Part shown: positions 52,155 to 60,391 of the stretch, one piece after another
How the letters are laid out: each line of letters starts with the position of its first letter
Position numbering within the stretch: the stretch's first letter is position 1
From: Sedimentitalea sp041224545
GTDB taxonomy: Bacteria > Pseudomonadota > Alphaproteobacteria > Rhodobacterales > Rhodobacteraceae
Direction: 5' to 3'
DNA length: 64,000 nt
Assembly: GCF_041224545.1 (NCBI RefSeq)
Contig: NZ_JBGFGP010000132.1
Coordinates: forward strand, 1 to 64,000
Position numbers and translations under genes: made by a program
Notes under the pieces: model-generated
The model's input: the letters and a program-made list of their open reading frames with translations, nothing else
Database searches by the model: none
Told to the model about the DNA's origin: nothing

Positions 52155-53945
52155 ATGACACGCACACTAATCTGCCTGGCTCTGAGTACCGCTCTTGCCC
52201 TGCCTGCGCTGGCACAGGAAACCGCCGACAGCGTTGCGCCAGAGGGCGCGGCGAGGACTGAGTTCGCCGGGGGCTCAGCCGCCGTGGAGGCAGCACTTGC
52301 GGCCAAAGAGGCGAATAAGCCGGTCAAGGCTGACAAATGGATGGTTGCCGCCGCGAATCCGCTCGCGGTCGAGGCGGGCGCGGACATCCTGCGCGCCGGT
52401 GGCAGCGCGGCGGATGCGATGGTCGCGGTACAGACCGTTCTGGGTCTGGTCGAGCCGCAATCGTCGGGCATTGGAGGCGGGGCCTTCCTCGTCTGGTATG
52501 ACGCGGCCAGCGAAACGCTGACAACGCTGGACGGGCGCGAAACCGCTCCGCTCGCCGCGACGCCGAGACTGTTTCAGGACGAGAACGGCGAACCGCTCGC
52601 GTTCTTCGATGCCGTCGTGGGGGGCCGCTCGGTCGGAACGCCCGGCACACCCGCATTGCTGGCCGAGGCACATCGCAGATGGGGCCGCACACCCTGGCCA
52701 ACCCTGTTTGGTGCTGCAATCGATCATGCCGAGGACGGTTTCGCCGTGTCTCCGCGCCTTGCGGACCTGATCGCCGGCGACGCCGAGCGTCTTGGCCGTT
52801 TTCCGGCGACCGCCGCCTATTTCCTGCCGGATGGTGCGCCGCTGCAAGCAGGTCAGATCCTGCGCAACCCCGACTATGCGGCGACGCTGCGCGCCCTCGC
52901 GTCCGACGGGATCGACGCGTTTTACACCGGGCCGATCGCAGCCGATATCGCCGCCACCGTCGCCAATGCACCGGGTAATCCGGGCATGCTGTCGCAACTG
53001 GACCTTGCCATATACAAGGTGCGGGAACGCGCGCCGGTCTGCACAACATACCGGGCGCATGATATATGCGGCATGGGTCCCCCATCCTCGGGGGCGCTGA
53101 CGGTGGGGCAGATTCTCGGAATGCTTGCCCCCTATGATATCGGCAAACTTGGTCCGCAAAGCGCCGAAAGCTGGCGATTGATCGGTGATGCCAGCCGCCT
53201 CGCCTTTGCCGATCGCGGCCGCTACATGGCCGATAGCGATTTTGTTCCAGTACCGGCACGGGGGCTGCTCGATCCCGGATACCTGAAAGGACGGGCCGAA
53301 TTGCTGGGCGGAGATGATGCCCTGCCCGAAACAGCGCCCGGAACGCCGGAGTTCGATCACGCCCTGTTGCTCGCCGATGACGAGTCCATCGAACTGCCAT
53401 CGACCTCGCATATCTCGATTGTCGATCAATATGGCAACGTATTGTCCATGACGACCACCATCGAAAACGGCTTTGGCTCGCGCCTGATGGTGCGGGGGTT
53501 CCTGCTGAACAACGAACTCACCGATTTCTCCTTCCGCAGTCATAGCGATGGCGTCCCGATTGCCAACCGCATCGAACCCGGCAAGCGCCCGCGCTCGTCC
53601 ATGGCACCGACCATCGTGATGAAAGACGGGAAACCCGTGCTTGCCATCGGATCACCCGGCGGCAGCCGGATCATCGGCTATGTCGCCAGCGGCATCATAG
53701 GCTGGCTCGATTGGGGGCTGAACATTCAGGAGGCTCTGTCCTTGCCCCATGCGGTCAACCGTTTTGGGACCTATGATCTGGAAGAAGGAACCGACGCCGA
53801 AAAATTGCAGGAGCCCCTGGCGGCAATGGGATACGAGATCAACCTGCGGGATCTGACGTCGGGCCTTCACGCGATCGAGATAACCCCCGACGGGTTGCTC
53901 GGAGCGGCCGATCCGAGGCGCGAGGGAATTGCCATGGGCGAATAG
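52155..53945 (+). CDS. ggt: Gamma-glutamyltransferase
   Basis: The 596-residue enzyme cleaves gamma-glutamyl bonds, mainly of glutathione, in the periplasm. A signal peptide covers about residues 1-18 (ALPALAQE). The precursor would self-cleave before the nucleophile Thr417 in PSTSHISIVD; earlier, the large subunit has SSGIGGGAFLVWYD and DGRETAP, and the small subunit has SSMAPTIVMKDG and GSPGGSRIIG. The ATG at 52155 has GGGAGGAA before it. It stands 62 bp before the D-lactate dehydrogenase-like gene. Confidence 0.92.
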   Translation: MTRTLICLALSTALALPALAQETADSVAPEGAARTEFAGGSAAVEAALAAKEANKPVKADKWMVAAANPLAVEAGADILRAGGSAADAMVAVQTVLGLVEPQSSGIGGGAFLVWYDAASETLTTLDGRETAPLAATPRLFQDENGEPLAFFDAVVGGRSVGTPGTPALLAEAHRRWGRTPWPTLFGAAIDHAEDGFAVSPRLADLIAGDAERLGRFPATAAYFLPDGAPLQAGQILRNPDYAATLRALASDGIDAFYTGPIAADIAATVANAPGNPGMLSQLDLAIYKVRERAPVCTTYRAHDICGMGPPSSGALTVGQILGMLAPYDIGKLGPQSAESWRLIGDASRLAFADRGRYMADSDFVPVPARGLLDPGYLKGRAELLGGDDALPETAPGTPEFDHALLLADDESIELPSTSHISIVDQYGNVLSMTTTIENGFGSRLMVRGFLLNNELTDFSFRSHSDGVPIANRIEPGKRPRSSMAPTIVMKDGKPVLAIGSPGGSRIIGYVASGIIGWLDWGLNIQEALSLPHAVNRFGTYDLEEGTDAEKLQEPLAAMGYEINLRDLTSGLHAIEITPDGLLGAADPRREGIAMGE

Positions 53946-54007
53946 TCGGACCTTGTGGGTCACCGCAAACTGCTTCAGATATTGGGGGAACAGCAAGAGG
54001 TGACATC

Positions 54008-55411
54008 ATGGTTCAGGCCACTGACCTGCCCCGCAACGAAGACGGAATCTCCGCCGCACTTGGCATTCTCAAGCAGCGTTTTGGCGACAGGTTCCAGACC
54101 GGTGCATCCATCCGCGAGCAGCACGGCCACACGACGACATGGATCAGGAACCAGCCGCCCGATGGCGTCGTGTTTCCGCACTCCACTGACGAGGTTGCAG
54201 AGATCGTCAGGATTTGCGCGGCCCACAAGGTGCCGCTTATTCCGTTCGGCGTCGGGACCTCTCTCGAAGGGCATGTGAATGCCCCGGCGGGTGGCATTTC
54301 GATGGACATGGGGCAGATGAACGAGATCCTCGCGGTCTATCCCGAAGACCTGAACTGCGTTGTGCAACCTGGCGTCACCCGTGAGCAGTTGAACGCCCAT
54401 CTGCGCGATCAGGGCCTGTTCTTTCCCATCGATCCGGGTGCCAACGCGACCATCGGCGGCATGACGGCAACCCGCGCTTCGGGCACCAATGCGGTGCGCT
54501 ATGGCACGATGAAGGACAATGTGCTGGCGCTCGAGGCGGTCATGGCCAATGGTGATGTCATCAAGACCGCGCAGCGCGCCAAGAAATCCTCGGCCGGTTA
54601 TGATCTGACCCGTCTGCTGGTCGGCTCTGAGGGAACGCTGGGCATCATCACCAAGATCACCTTGCGGCTTCAGGGCATTCCCGAAGCGATGTCCTCGGCG
54701 CGATGCTCGTTCGAAACCGTAGATGCGGCCTGCCAGGCTGTGATGGCAACAATCCAGTATGGGGTTCCGGTGGCGCGGATGGAACTGCTCGACACTGCAT
54801 CGGTCGAGGCGGTGAATGCCTATTCCAAGCTCGATCTGCCGGTGTCGCCGCTGCTTCTGCTCGAATTTCACGGCTCTGAAAGCAGCGTCGCCGAACAGGC
54901 AGCGATGTTCGGCGAGATTGCCAAGGATGTGGGCGGCACAGGATTCGAATGGACCTCGAATGCCGAGGAGCGCAACCGACTCTGGCAGGCACGGCATGAC
55001 TATTACTGGGCGACACTCCAGGTCAGCAAGGGCAAGAGCGGAATTGCCACCGACGTCTGCGTTCCGATTTCACGTCTCGCGGAGTGCGTCGCCCGCAACA
55101 ACGAGATGATCGAGGAATTGGGGCTGATCGGAATGGTCGTCGGCCATGTGGGCGACGGAAATTTCCACACCACTCTGCTGATCGACCTTGATGATCCCGA
55201 GGAAGTCGCCCGCGCCGAGCAGTTTGTCGGCAAGCTGAACGACCTCGCGATCTCCATGGACGGGACCTGTACCGGAGAACACGGCATCGGGCAGGGCAAG
55301 CGCCCCTACCTGACGCGCGAACTGGGCGACAGCACACGCTATATGGCTGCGATCAAGGCGGCGTTCGATCCCGACAACATCCTCAATCCCGGCAAGATCC
55401 TCTCGAACTGA
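54008..55411 (+). CDS. FAD-linked oxidase, D-lactate dehydrogenase-like
   Basis: The 467-residue flavoprotein has a FAD-binding type 4 domain (VPLIPFGVGTSLEGHVNAP, then ATIGGMTATRASGTNAVRYG and LLVGSEGTLGIIT) and a C-terminal FAD-oxidase domain with VVGHVGDGNFHTTL and TGEHGIGQGKRPYL. This is the D-lactate dehydrogenase (cytochrome/quinone)/GlcD family. D-lactate is the likely substrate, but D-2-hydroxyglutarate or glycolate enzymes look similar. GAGGTGA precedes its ATG. A hairpin without a T-run follows at 55424. Confidence 0.87.
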   Translation: MVQATDLPRNEDGISAALGILKQRFGDRFQTGASIREQHGHTTTWIRNQPPDGVVFPHSTDEVAEIVRICAAHKVPLIPFGVGTSLEGHVNAPAGGISMDMGQMNEILAVYPEDLNCVVQPGVTREQLNAHLRDQGLFFPIDPGANATIGGMTATRASGTNAVRYGTMKDNVLALEAVMANGDVIKTAQRAKKSSAGYDLTRLLVGSEGTLGIITKITLRLQGIPEAMSSARCSFETVDAACQAVMATIQYGVPVARMELLDTASVEAVNAYSKLDLPVSPLLLLEFHGSESSVAEQAAMFGEIAKDVGGTGFEWTSNAEERNRLWQARHDYYWATLQVSKGKSGIATDVCVPISRLAECVARNNEMIEELGLIGMVVGHVGDGNFHTTLLIDLDDPEEVARAEQFVGKLNDLAISMDGTCTGEHGIGQGKRPYLTRELGDSTRYMAAIKAAFDPDNILNPGKILSN

Positions 55412-55423
55412 GCGTCATGCGAT

Positions 55424-55454
55424 GGTCCGGGGCGCAGTCACATGCCCCCGGACC
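55424..55454 (+). terminator. Hairpin after D-lactate dehydrogenase-like gene
   Basis: GGTCCGGGG (55424-55432) and CCCCGGACC (55446-55454) form a 9-bp stem with a 13-nt loop, 12 bp after the stop. No T-run follows on the plus strand, so it may be a pause, processing or Rho-assisted end rather than a classic terminator. Confidence 0.45.
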
Positions 55455-55537
55455 GTACCGAATACCGTGGCTCGGACAGGACCCGATCAAATCGATGACC
55501 ATTCCGGTCCGGTTTTCACGCACGCCACTACGGACGG

Positions 55538-56794
55538 TCAGCCATAGCGCGCCACAGTCAGGCCATCGAAGGAGATCTCTGGCGTCTTCCCGAGCACAAC
55601 ATCGGCGACCGCGCGCCCCGAACCGCAGGCCATGGTCCATCCCAGTGTTCCGTGACCGGTGTTCAGATACAGGTTGTCGAACTGCGTCGCGCCAAGAACC
55701 GGCGTTCCGTCCGGTGTCATCGGTCTCAGCCCGGTCCAGCCTTCGGCCTGTGATATATCGCCGCCCTTGGGGAACAAATCGCCGATAACATGCTTCACCG
55801 TGTCCGTCGCATGCGGGCCAAGCCGATTGCTGTAACCGGCAATTTCGGCGGTGCCCGCCACCCGGATACGATCGCCCAAACGGGTAATCGCAACCTTGTG
55901 GGTTTCATCCATGATCGTTGACTGCGGCGCCATTGCGTCATCGACCACAGGCAACGTGACAGAATATCCTTTGACCGGATAGACCGGCAGCCGGATGCCG
56001 AGCGGTTTCAGCAAGCCTGGCGCAAAGCTGCCCAGGGCGCAGACATATTTATCGCCGCTGATGCGCCCGGCAAGTTCGGTATCGACGCCCGCGATTCTGC
56101 CGTTTTCCACGGCGATGCCGCGAATTGACTGTCCATATTGAAACTGGACACCCAGTTCCGCCGCCTTTTCGGCAAGCGCAATCGTGAACATCCGGCAGTC
56201 CCCGGTCCGGTCCGCTGTCAAACGCAAACCACCGACAAACTTGTTGCGGACTTCGGCCAGCGCCGGCTCGGCCTCGATGCAGGCATCGCGGCCCAATACT
56301 TCGAACGGGCTGTCATATTCCGCGAGAATCTCCTGATCGGCGCGCGACGCCTTCATCTGCTTGGCGGTGCGAAACAGCTGCAGCGTCCCCTGCGCGCGGC
56401 CGTCATATTCGATCCCCGTTTCAGAAATGAGGTCGGGCATGACATCGCGGCTGTAGTTGGAAATCCGAACCATCCGGGACTTGTTGATGCGATAGCTTTC
56501 GTCGTTGCAGTTGCGCAGCATCTGCACGCACCATTTCCACATAGTCGGGCTGATCAGCGGCCAGATGAACAGCGGGCGGCGCTTCATGAACAGCCATTTG
56601 ATGGCCTTGACCGGTATCCCCGGTGCCGCCCATGGCGATGTCATCCCGTATGACAACTCGCCCGCATTGGCATAGCTGGTCTCAAGCCCCGGCCCCGTCT
56701 GTCGATCAAGCACGACAACCTCGGCTCCCGCTCGCGCAAGATAATATGCGGTTGTCACCCCGATCACGCCCGCGCCCATCACGACAATTTTCAT
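55538..56794 (-). CDS. dadA: D-amino acid dehydrogenase
   Basis: The 418-residue flavoenzyme oxidatively deaminates D-amino acids, typically D-alanine, at the inner membrane. Its N terminus has the dinucleotide motif VVMGAGVIGVTTAYYLARAG and then TSYANAGELSYGMTSPWAAP, characteristic of DadA. Other segments are TDRTGDCRMF and the C-terminal NTGHGTLGWTMACGSGRAVAD. GAGG precedes its ATG. It is divergent from fbpA with a 227-bp region that contains the iron-like dyad. No racemase gene is adjacent. Confidence 0.92.
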   Translation of the reverse strand: MKIVVMGAGVIGVTTAYYLARAGAEVVVLDRQTGPGLETSYANAGELSYGMTSPWAAPGIPVKAIKWLFMKRRPLFIWPLISPTMWKWCVQMLRNCNDESYRINKSRMVRISNYSRDVMPDLISETGIEYDGRAQGTLQLFRTAKQMKASRADQEILAEYDSPFEVLGRDACIEAEPALAEVRNKFVGGLRLTADRTGDCRMFTIALAEKAAELGVQFQYGQSIRGIAVENGRIAGVDTELAGRISGDKYVCALGSFAPGLLKPLGIRLPVYPVKGYSVTLPVVDDAMAPQSTIMDETHKVAITRLGDRIRVAGTAEIAGYSNRLGPHATDTVKHVIGDLFPKGGDISQAEGWTGLRPMTPDGTPVLGATQFDNLYLNTGHGTLGWTMACGSGRAVADVVLGKTPEISFDGLTVARYG

Positions 56795-56914
56795 GCAACT
56801 ACCTCGTCTGGATTATGCACGCGATGAGACCACAAAGCTCCGCTCTTACCAAACGGAAAGAATGGGTGGCACACCCCTTGAAATCGGCAAGGCTCCATTT
56901 CACGAGCTCCGTTT

Positions 56915-56931
56915 CCGAGTGTTTCACTCGG
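56915..56931. other. Short perfect hairpin upstream of fbpA
   Basis: CCGAGTG-TTT-CACTCGG is an exact 7-bp stem with a 3-nt loop, located in the dadA-fbpA intergenic region 28 bp upstream of the TATAAT box. Its role is not clear. Confidence 0.4.
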
Positions 56932-56958
56932 ATTCCGGTTGCATCCCGCAAGATATCC

Positions 56959-56978
56959 TATAATTGACTAATTAAGTC
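56959..56978 (+). promoter_or_regulatory. fbpA promoter with possible iron-responsive dyad
   Basis: TATAAT (56959-56964) overlaps TTGACTAATTAAGTCGG, in which GACT and AGTC (56966-56969, 56975-56978) form a dyad about AATTA. This resembles the palindromic iron-rhodo-box reported for Rhodobacterales, though I recall its consensus only roughly. Overlap with the -10 box fits repression. No convincing -35 box was identified. Confidence 0.5.
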
Positions 56979-57021
56979 GGAAACGTTCAGGACCCGACAC
57001 CAACTGACAGGAATTTGCTTA

Positions 57022-58038
57022 ATGCTGAAATCTTCCACCTGCATCACGGCCACCCTGCTGGTCACCCTGGCCAGCACAGCCAGCGCCGAAGGCGAATTGA
57101 ACCTCTATTCCTCACGCCACTATGATACCGACGAGCGTCTGTATTCGGATTTCGAAGATGCCACCGGCATTACCATCAACCGTATCGAAGGCAAGGCAGA
57201 CGAACTGATCGCCCGCATGCAGGCCGAAGGTGCCAATTCGCCTGCCGATGTTCTGTTGACGGTAGATACATCGCGGCTCCAGCGCGCCAAGGATGCCGGC
57301 GTGCTGCAATCAGTGGACAGCGAAGTGCTCGAAGCCCGCGTTCCCGGCTATCTTCAGGACGATGACAACCAGTGGTTCGGCTTTTCGCAGCGCGCGCGTA
57401 TCATCTTTTATGACAAGGCAGATGTGAGCGAGCCGCCCTTGACCTATGCCGATCTGGCCGATCCCAAATACAAGGGCCTCGTTTGCATCCGCTCGTCGTC
57501 CAACCTCTATAACCAGACCCTGCTGGCCTCGGTCATCGCCCATTCCGGTGAAGAAGCGGCCAAAGCCTGGGCGCAGGGCGTGGTCGATAACATGGCCCGC
57601 GAACCGCAGGGCGGGGATACCGACCAGCTGCGCGGCATCGTTTCGGGGGAATGCGACATTTCGGTTGCAAACACCTATTACTTTGCCCGCGCGATCCGCA
57701 AGGACGTGGACGGCCTCTCTGCCGAGCGTGACATGATCGGCTGGGTATTCCCGTCACAGGATGCGGAAGGTGCCCATATGAACCTGTCCGGCGGCGGAGT
57801 CGCGGCCAACGCACCCAACCGCGAGAATGCGATCAAGTTCCTCGAATACCTCACGAGCGATCAGGCACAGCAGTATTTCTCGGCCGGCAATGACGAATAT
57901 CCGGCGGTTCCGGGTGTGGGCCTCTCGCCTTCCATCGCGGCACTTGGCTTCTTCAAGCCCGACGATATCGACCCTTCGGTTGTCGCCGAAAACATCCCGG
58001 CCGCACAGCGAATCTTCAACGAAGTTAACTGGAAATAA
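57022..58038 (+). CDS. fbpA: Iron(III) ABC transporter substrate-binding protein
   Basis: The 338-residue periplasmic ferric-binding protein has a signal peptide (LASTASAEG) and the FbpA-family opening ELNLYSSRHYDTDERLYSDF. Iron-binding tyrosines are likely in SNLYNQ and ANTYYFARA; the segment SRLQRAKDAGVLQSVDS is typical. It captures Fe(III) and passes it to an FbpB permease. The gene has its own promoter with an iron-like dyad and a strong terminator after it; the likely permease is at 60363-62033 on the other strand. Confidence 0.9.
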   Translation: MLKSSTCITATLLVTLASTASAEGELNLYSSRHYDTDERLYSDFEDATGITINRIEGKADELIARMQAEGANSPADVLLTVDTSRLQRAKDAGVLQSVDSEVLEARVPGYLQDDDNQWFGFSQRARIIFYDKADVSEPPLTYADLADPKYKGLVCIRSSSNLYNQTLLASVIAHSGEEAAKAWAQGVVDNMAREPQGGDTDQLRGIVSGECDISVANTYYFARAIRKDVDGLSAERDMIGWVFPSQDAEGAHMNLSGGGVAANAPNRENAIKFLEYLTSDQAQQYFSAGNDEYPAVPGVGLSPSIAALGFFKPDDIDPSVVAENIPAAQRIFNEVNWK

Positions 58039-58064
58039 GGGCAAACAACCCTAACGAGCAGCAG

Positions 58065-58098
58065 CGGGCGCAAAGGTCAACTTTGCGCCCGTTTTTTT
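58065..58098 (+). terminator. Intrinsic terminator after fbpA
   Basis: CGGGCGCAAAG (58065-58075) pairs with CTTTGCGCCCG (58081-58091) around GTCAA, followed by seven T's. It isolates fbpA from the downstream cyclase gene. Confidence 0.93.
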
Positions 58099-58161
58099 GC
58101 GCGTATTTCAAATGAATCAGCCGGACAGTTGGATTATTTGATCAACATCTGCCAAAATTGA

Positions 58162-58232
58162 GGTATGGAAGTCCGGTATAAGTCCGGGGCGCGATTTGTG
58201 GCAGCATGCGCCAGTCATACGATTTCCATACC
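58162..58232 (+). other. 9-bp inverted repeat with a structured centre upstream of cyclase gene
   Basis: GGTATGGAA (58162-58170) and TTCCATACC (58224-58232) are exact reverse complements 53 bp apart. The centre has two AGTCCGG copies (within 58169-58187) and GC-rich pairing possibilities. It could be a structured leader or regulatory site; no coding sequence is present. Confidence 0.4.
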
Positions 58233-58264
58233 GACGTTGAAGTCACGGCGGGCGGCACCCGCAG

Positions 58265-58276
58265 AATTCTAGAATT
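58265..58276. promoter_or_regulatory. Palindrome AATTCTAGAATT before cyclase-FHA gene
   Basis: This perfect 12-bp palindrome lies 18 bp before the ATG at 58295, close to the AGGATC ribosome binding site. It resembles known AT-rich iron-type and heat-shock-type boxes only loosely. It could be a repressor site or chance. Confidence 0.4.
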
Positions 58277-58294
58277 GATCAGGATCCTTTTCAG

Positions 58295-59188
58295 ATGCCT
58301 CTTGCTTGCGTTCTGATATCAGACATCACCGGCAGCACCCAATTGTACGAGACGGCAAGCAATCAGGTCGCGCTCGAACAGGTCAGCAAGGTGCTCGCAC
58401 GGATGCGGCAGATCATCGAAGCCAGCGGCGGCAAATGCGTCAAATCGCAGGGAGACGATGTACTGAGTTTCTTTGACACCTCCGAACGGGCCTTTCAGGC
58501 TGCGTGGACGATGCTCAACGAAAGCTGGCCCGCCGGCCTGTCGGTACATATGGGCACCTATTTCGGCGAGATCCTCAACCACGAGAACGATATATACGGC
58601 AGCGCGGTGAATACCGCCGCGCGGCTTTCCTCGCTCGCGAAGCCCGGCGAGCTCCTTGTCGGGGACCGCGGTTATGATGACCTGTCACCCGAAAGCAAGG
58701 AGCGCATGCTCATGATCGGCGAGATCGGGTTGCGGGGCAAATCCGCGGCCACCCGCGTCTATTCCTGCTCGGTTACGGAACTGAGCGAACAAACCGTCAT
58801 CTTTGGCGGCAGCGGCACCGAGCGCACGCCGGGAACCGAAATGGCCGATCTGCACCTGAATGGCCAGACATGGCAGATCAGTGAAGGTGAAACCCTGACG
58901 CTCGGACGATCTTCGGATTGCGACATCGTGTTGAAGCCGGCATGGGTATCGCGCAAGCACGCGGCGCTGTCGATCCGCCGCGGGCAGTTGGAATTCACCG
59001 ACCACAGCAGTTCCGGAAGCCTTGTGCGCATGTCCGACGGCAGCGAAGTGTCGCTGCATCGGCGCGCCACGCTGCTGAACGGCAGCGGTGCGATCTATCT
59101 GGGTCCGCGTACCCATCTGGACGACGAATGCTGCATACGCTTTACCACGCACGACCTTGCCCTTACGCAACGCAGGCAGGCGGTCTGA
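58295..59188 (+). CDS. Class III nucleotidyl cyclase fused to FHA domain
   Basis: The 297-residue protein has an N-terminal class III cyclase domain (about 3-165) with metal-binding Asp10 in ISDITGST and Asp54 in SQGDDVLSFF, and Asn106/Arg110 in AVNTAARL, so the catalytic residues look intact. A C-terminal FHA domain (about 195-275) has LTLGRSSDCDIVL, VSRKHAAL and SSSGSLVR. It probably makes cAMP and binds a phosphothreonine partner in the cytosol. No kinase is nearby. It stands alone between fbpA's terminator and the CobW gene. Confidence 0.87.
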   Translation: MPLACVLISDITGSTQLYETASNQVALEQVSKVLARMRQIIEASGGKCVKSQGDDVLSFFDTSERAFQAAWTMLNESWPAGLSVHMGTYFGEILNHENDIYGSAVNTAARLSSLAKPGELLVGDRGYDDLSPESKERMLMIGEIGLRGKSAATRVYSCSVTELSEQTVIFGGSGTERTPGTEMADLHLNGQTWQISEGETLTLGRSSDCDIVLKPAWVSRKHAALSIRRGQLEFTDHSSSGSLVRMSDGSEVSLHRRATLLNGSGAIYLGPRTHLDDECCIRFTTHDLALTQRRQAV

Positions 59189-59309
59189 ACGGGAACCCCG
59201 GCGGCGAAATCCGGTTTTCCTTGGCCGCCCGCTGCGTTAGGGCTGGTGCAACAACGAGGAGAGCAACGCCAGTGACCGCCGCAGCAAAATCCGACAAGGT
59301 CAGGAAAAG

Positions 59310-60173
59310 ATGACCGCACCCCTCCCCCTCACGATTGTCAGCGGATATCTCGGCGCGGGCAAGACGACGCTGATCAATCGGTTGCTGGCCGAAGACCACG
59401 GGATGCGACTGGCGGTCATCGTCAATGATTTCGGTTCGATCAATATCGACGAATCGCTCATCACGGCGCAGGGCGACGACATGATCGCGCTGACCAATGG
59501 CTGTGTCTGCTGCACCATCAGCGACGATCTCTTTTCCGCGCTTGGCTCCGTGCTGGATCGCACCGACCGACCCGATCATCTCATCATCGAAGCGAGCGGC
59601 ATTGCCGATCCGGCCGCCATTGCAAGCACCGCGATCGCGGAACCCGAACTTGGCTATGCCGGAATCGTCACGCTGGTGGACGCGCAGAACATCGACAGCC
59701 TTCTGGAGGATACCTCTGTCGCGCCGCAGGTCGTGCAGCAGATTACCGCAGCCGACCTCGTCCTGCTGACCAAATCCGAGGCCGCCGATGCCGCCCTTGT
59801 TGACCGGCTTGCCGCCATCGGCGCGCGCGATCCCAGGGTTTTGGACGACACATCGCTTGCGCCGCTGCTGTTTGACATTCCACCGCGCGAACGCGGTATG
59901 TCGCAGCACGCTCATCCGGCCTATGCGCGCTGGAAACATGACAGCGACATGGTGATCAGCCGCAGGGACATGGGCGAAAAACTGGCCAACCGGCCGCACG
60001 GGCTTTACCGGCTCAAGGGATTTGTCCTGACGGACGATGGCGGCTACGAGGTGCATGTGGTGGGGCAATACGTCAAAGCCAACCGCGCCCGGACCGACCG
60101 CACGCGATTGGTCGCGCTCGGCCCCGCCGACCGCATCAGCCCGGATGACATCGAAGCCTGGTGGCGCGGGTAA
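59310..60173 (+). CDS. CobW/COG0523-family GTP-binding metal chaperone
   Basis: The 287-residue GTPase has a Walker A at VSGYLGAGKTTLINRLL, the metal-binding CxCC motif in NGCVCCTISDDL, Walker-like segments and LTKSEAAD as the base-recognition motif. The C-terminal CobW_C domain begins near RLKGFVLTDDG. Family members insert or route zinc, cobalt or other metals; specificity is not determinable. AGGAAAAG precedes its ATG. It is 121 bp after the cyclase-FHA gene on the same strand and convergent with the fbpB gene. Confidence 0.88.
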   Translation: MTAPLPLTIVSGYLGAGKTTLINRLLAEDHGMRLAVIVNDFGSINIDESLITAQGDDMIALTNGCVCCTISDDLFSALGSVLDRTDRPDHLIIEASGIADPAAIASTAIAEPELGYAGIVTLVDAQNIDSLLEDTSVAPQVVQQITAADLVLLTKSEAADAALVDRLAAIGARDPRVLDDTSLAPLLFDIPPRERGMSQHAHPAYARWKHDSDMVISRRDMGEKLANRPHGLYRLKGFVLTDDGGYEVHVVGQYVKANRARTDRTRLVALGPADRISPDDIEAWWRG

Positions 60174-60391
60174 AAGAGCGCGCTGCGCTGGCCCGCGAAA
60201 ACACCCGGCAGGGCGTTCTCGAATACGATGTCAAAGGCCGCGTCGGCCTGCTCCTCGGGTCCAAAGATGACGGGACTGTAAAGACTTGCACCGGCCGCGC
60301 CCTGACGAACTGCGTGATAATCGGACAGCGCATTTCCTGATACGGGCTTGTCGTGTGGCAGGTCAGCGATTTCGCCCGACCTGCCGACAGA
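60047..60391 (-). pseudogene. Possible gene remnant between cobW and fbpB
   Basis: On the minus strand an open frame of 115 codons runs from just after a TGA at 60392-60394 to a TAG at 60044-60046, with no ATG or GTG before its far end. The intergenic part reads like protein (AVRQGAAGASLYSPVIFGPE, then FDIVFENALPGVFAGQRSAL). I recognise no family. It may be a decayed gene end or chance in high-GC DNA. Confidence 0.2.
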
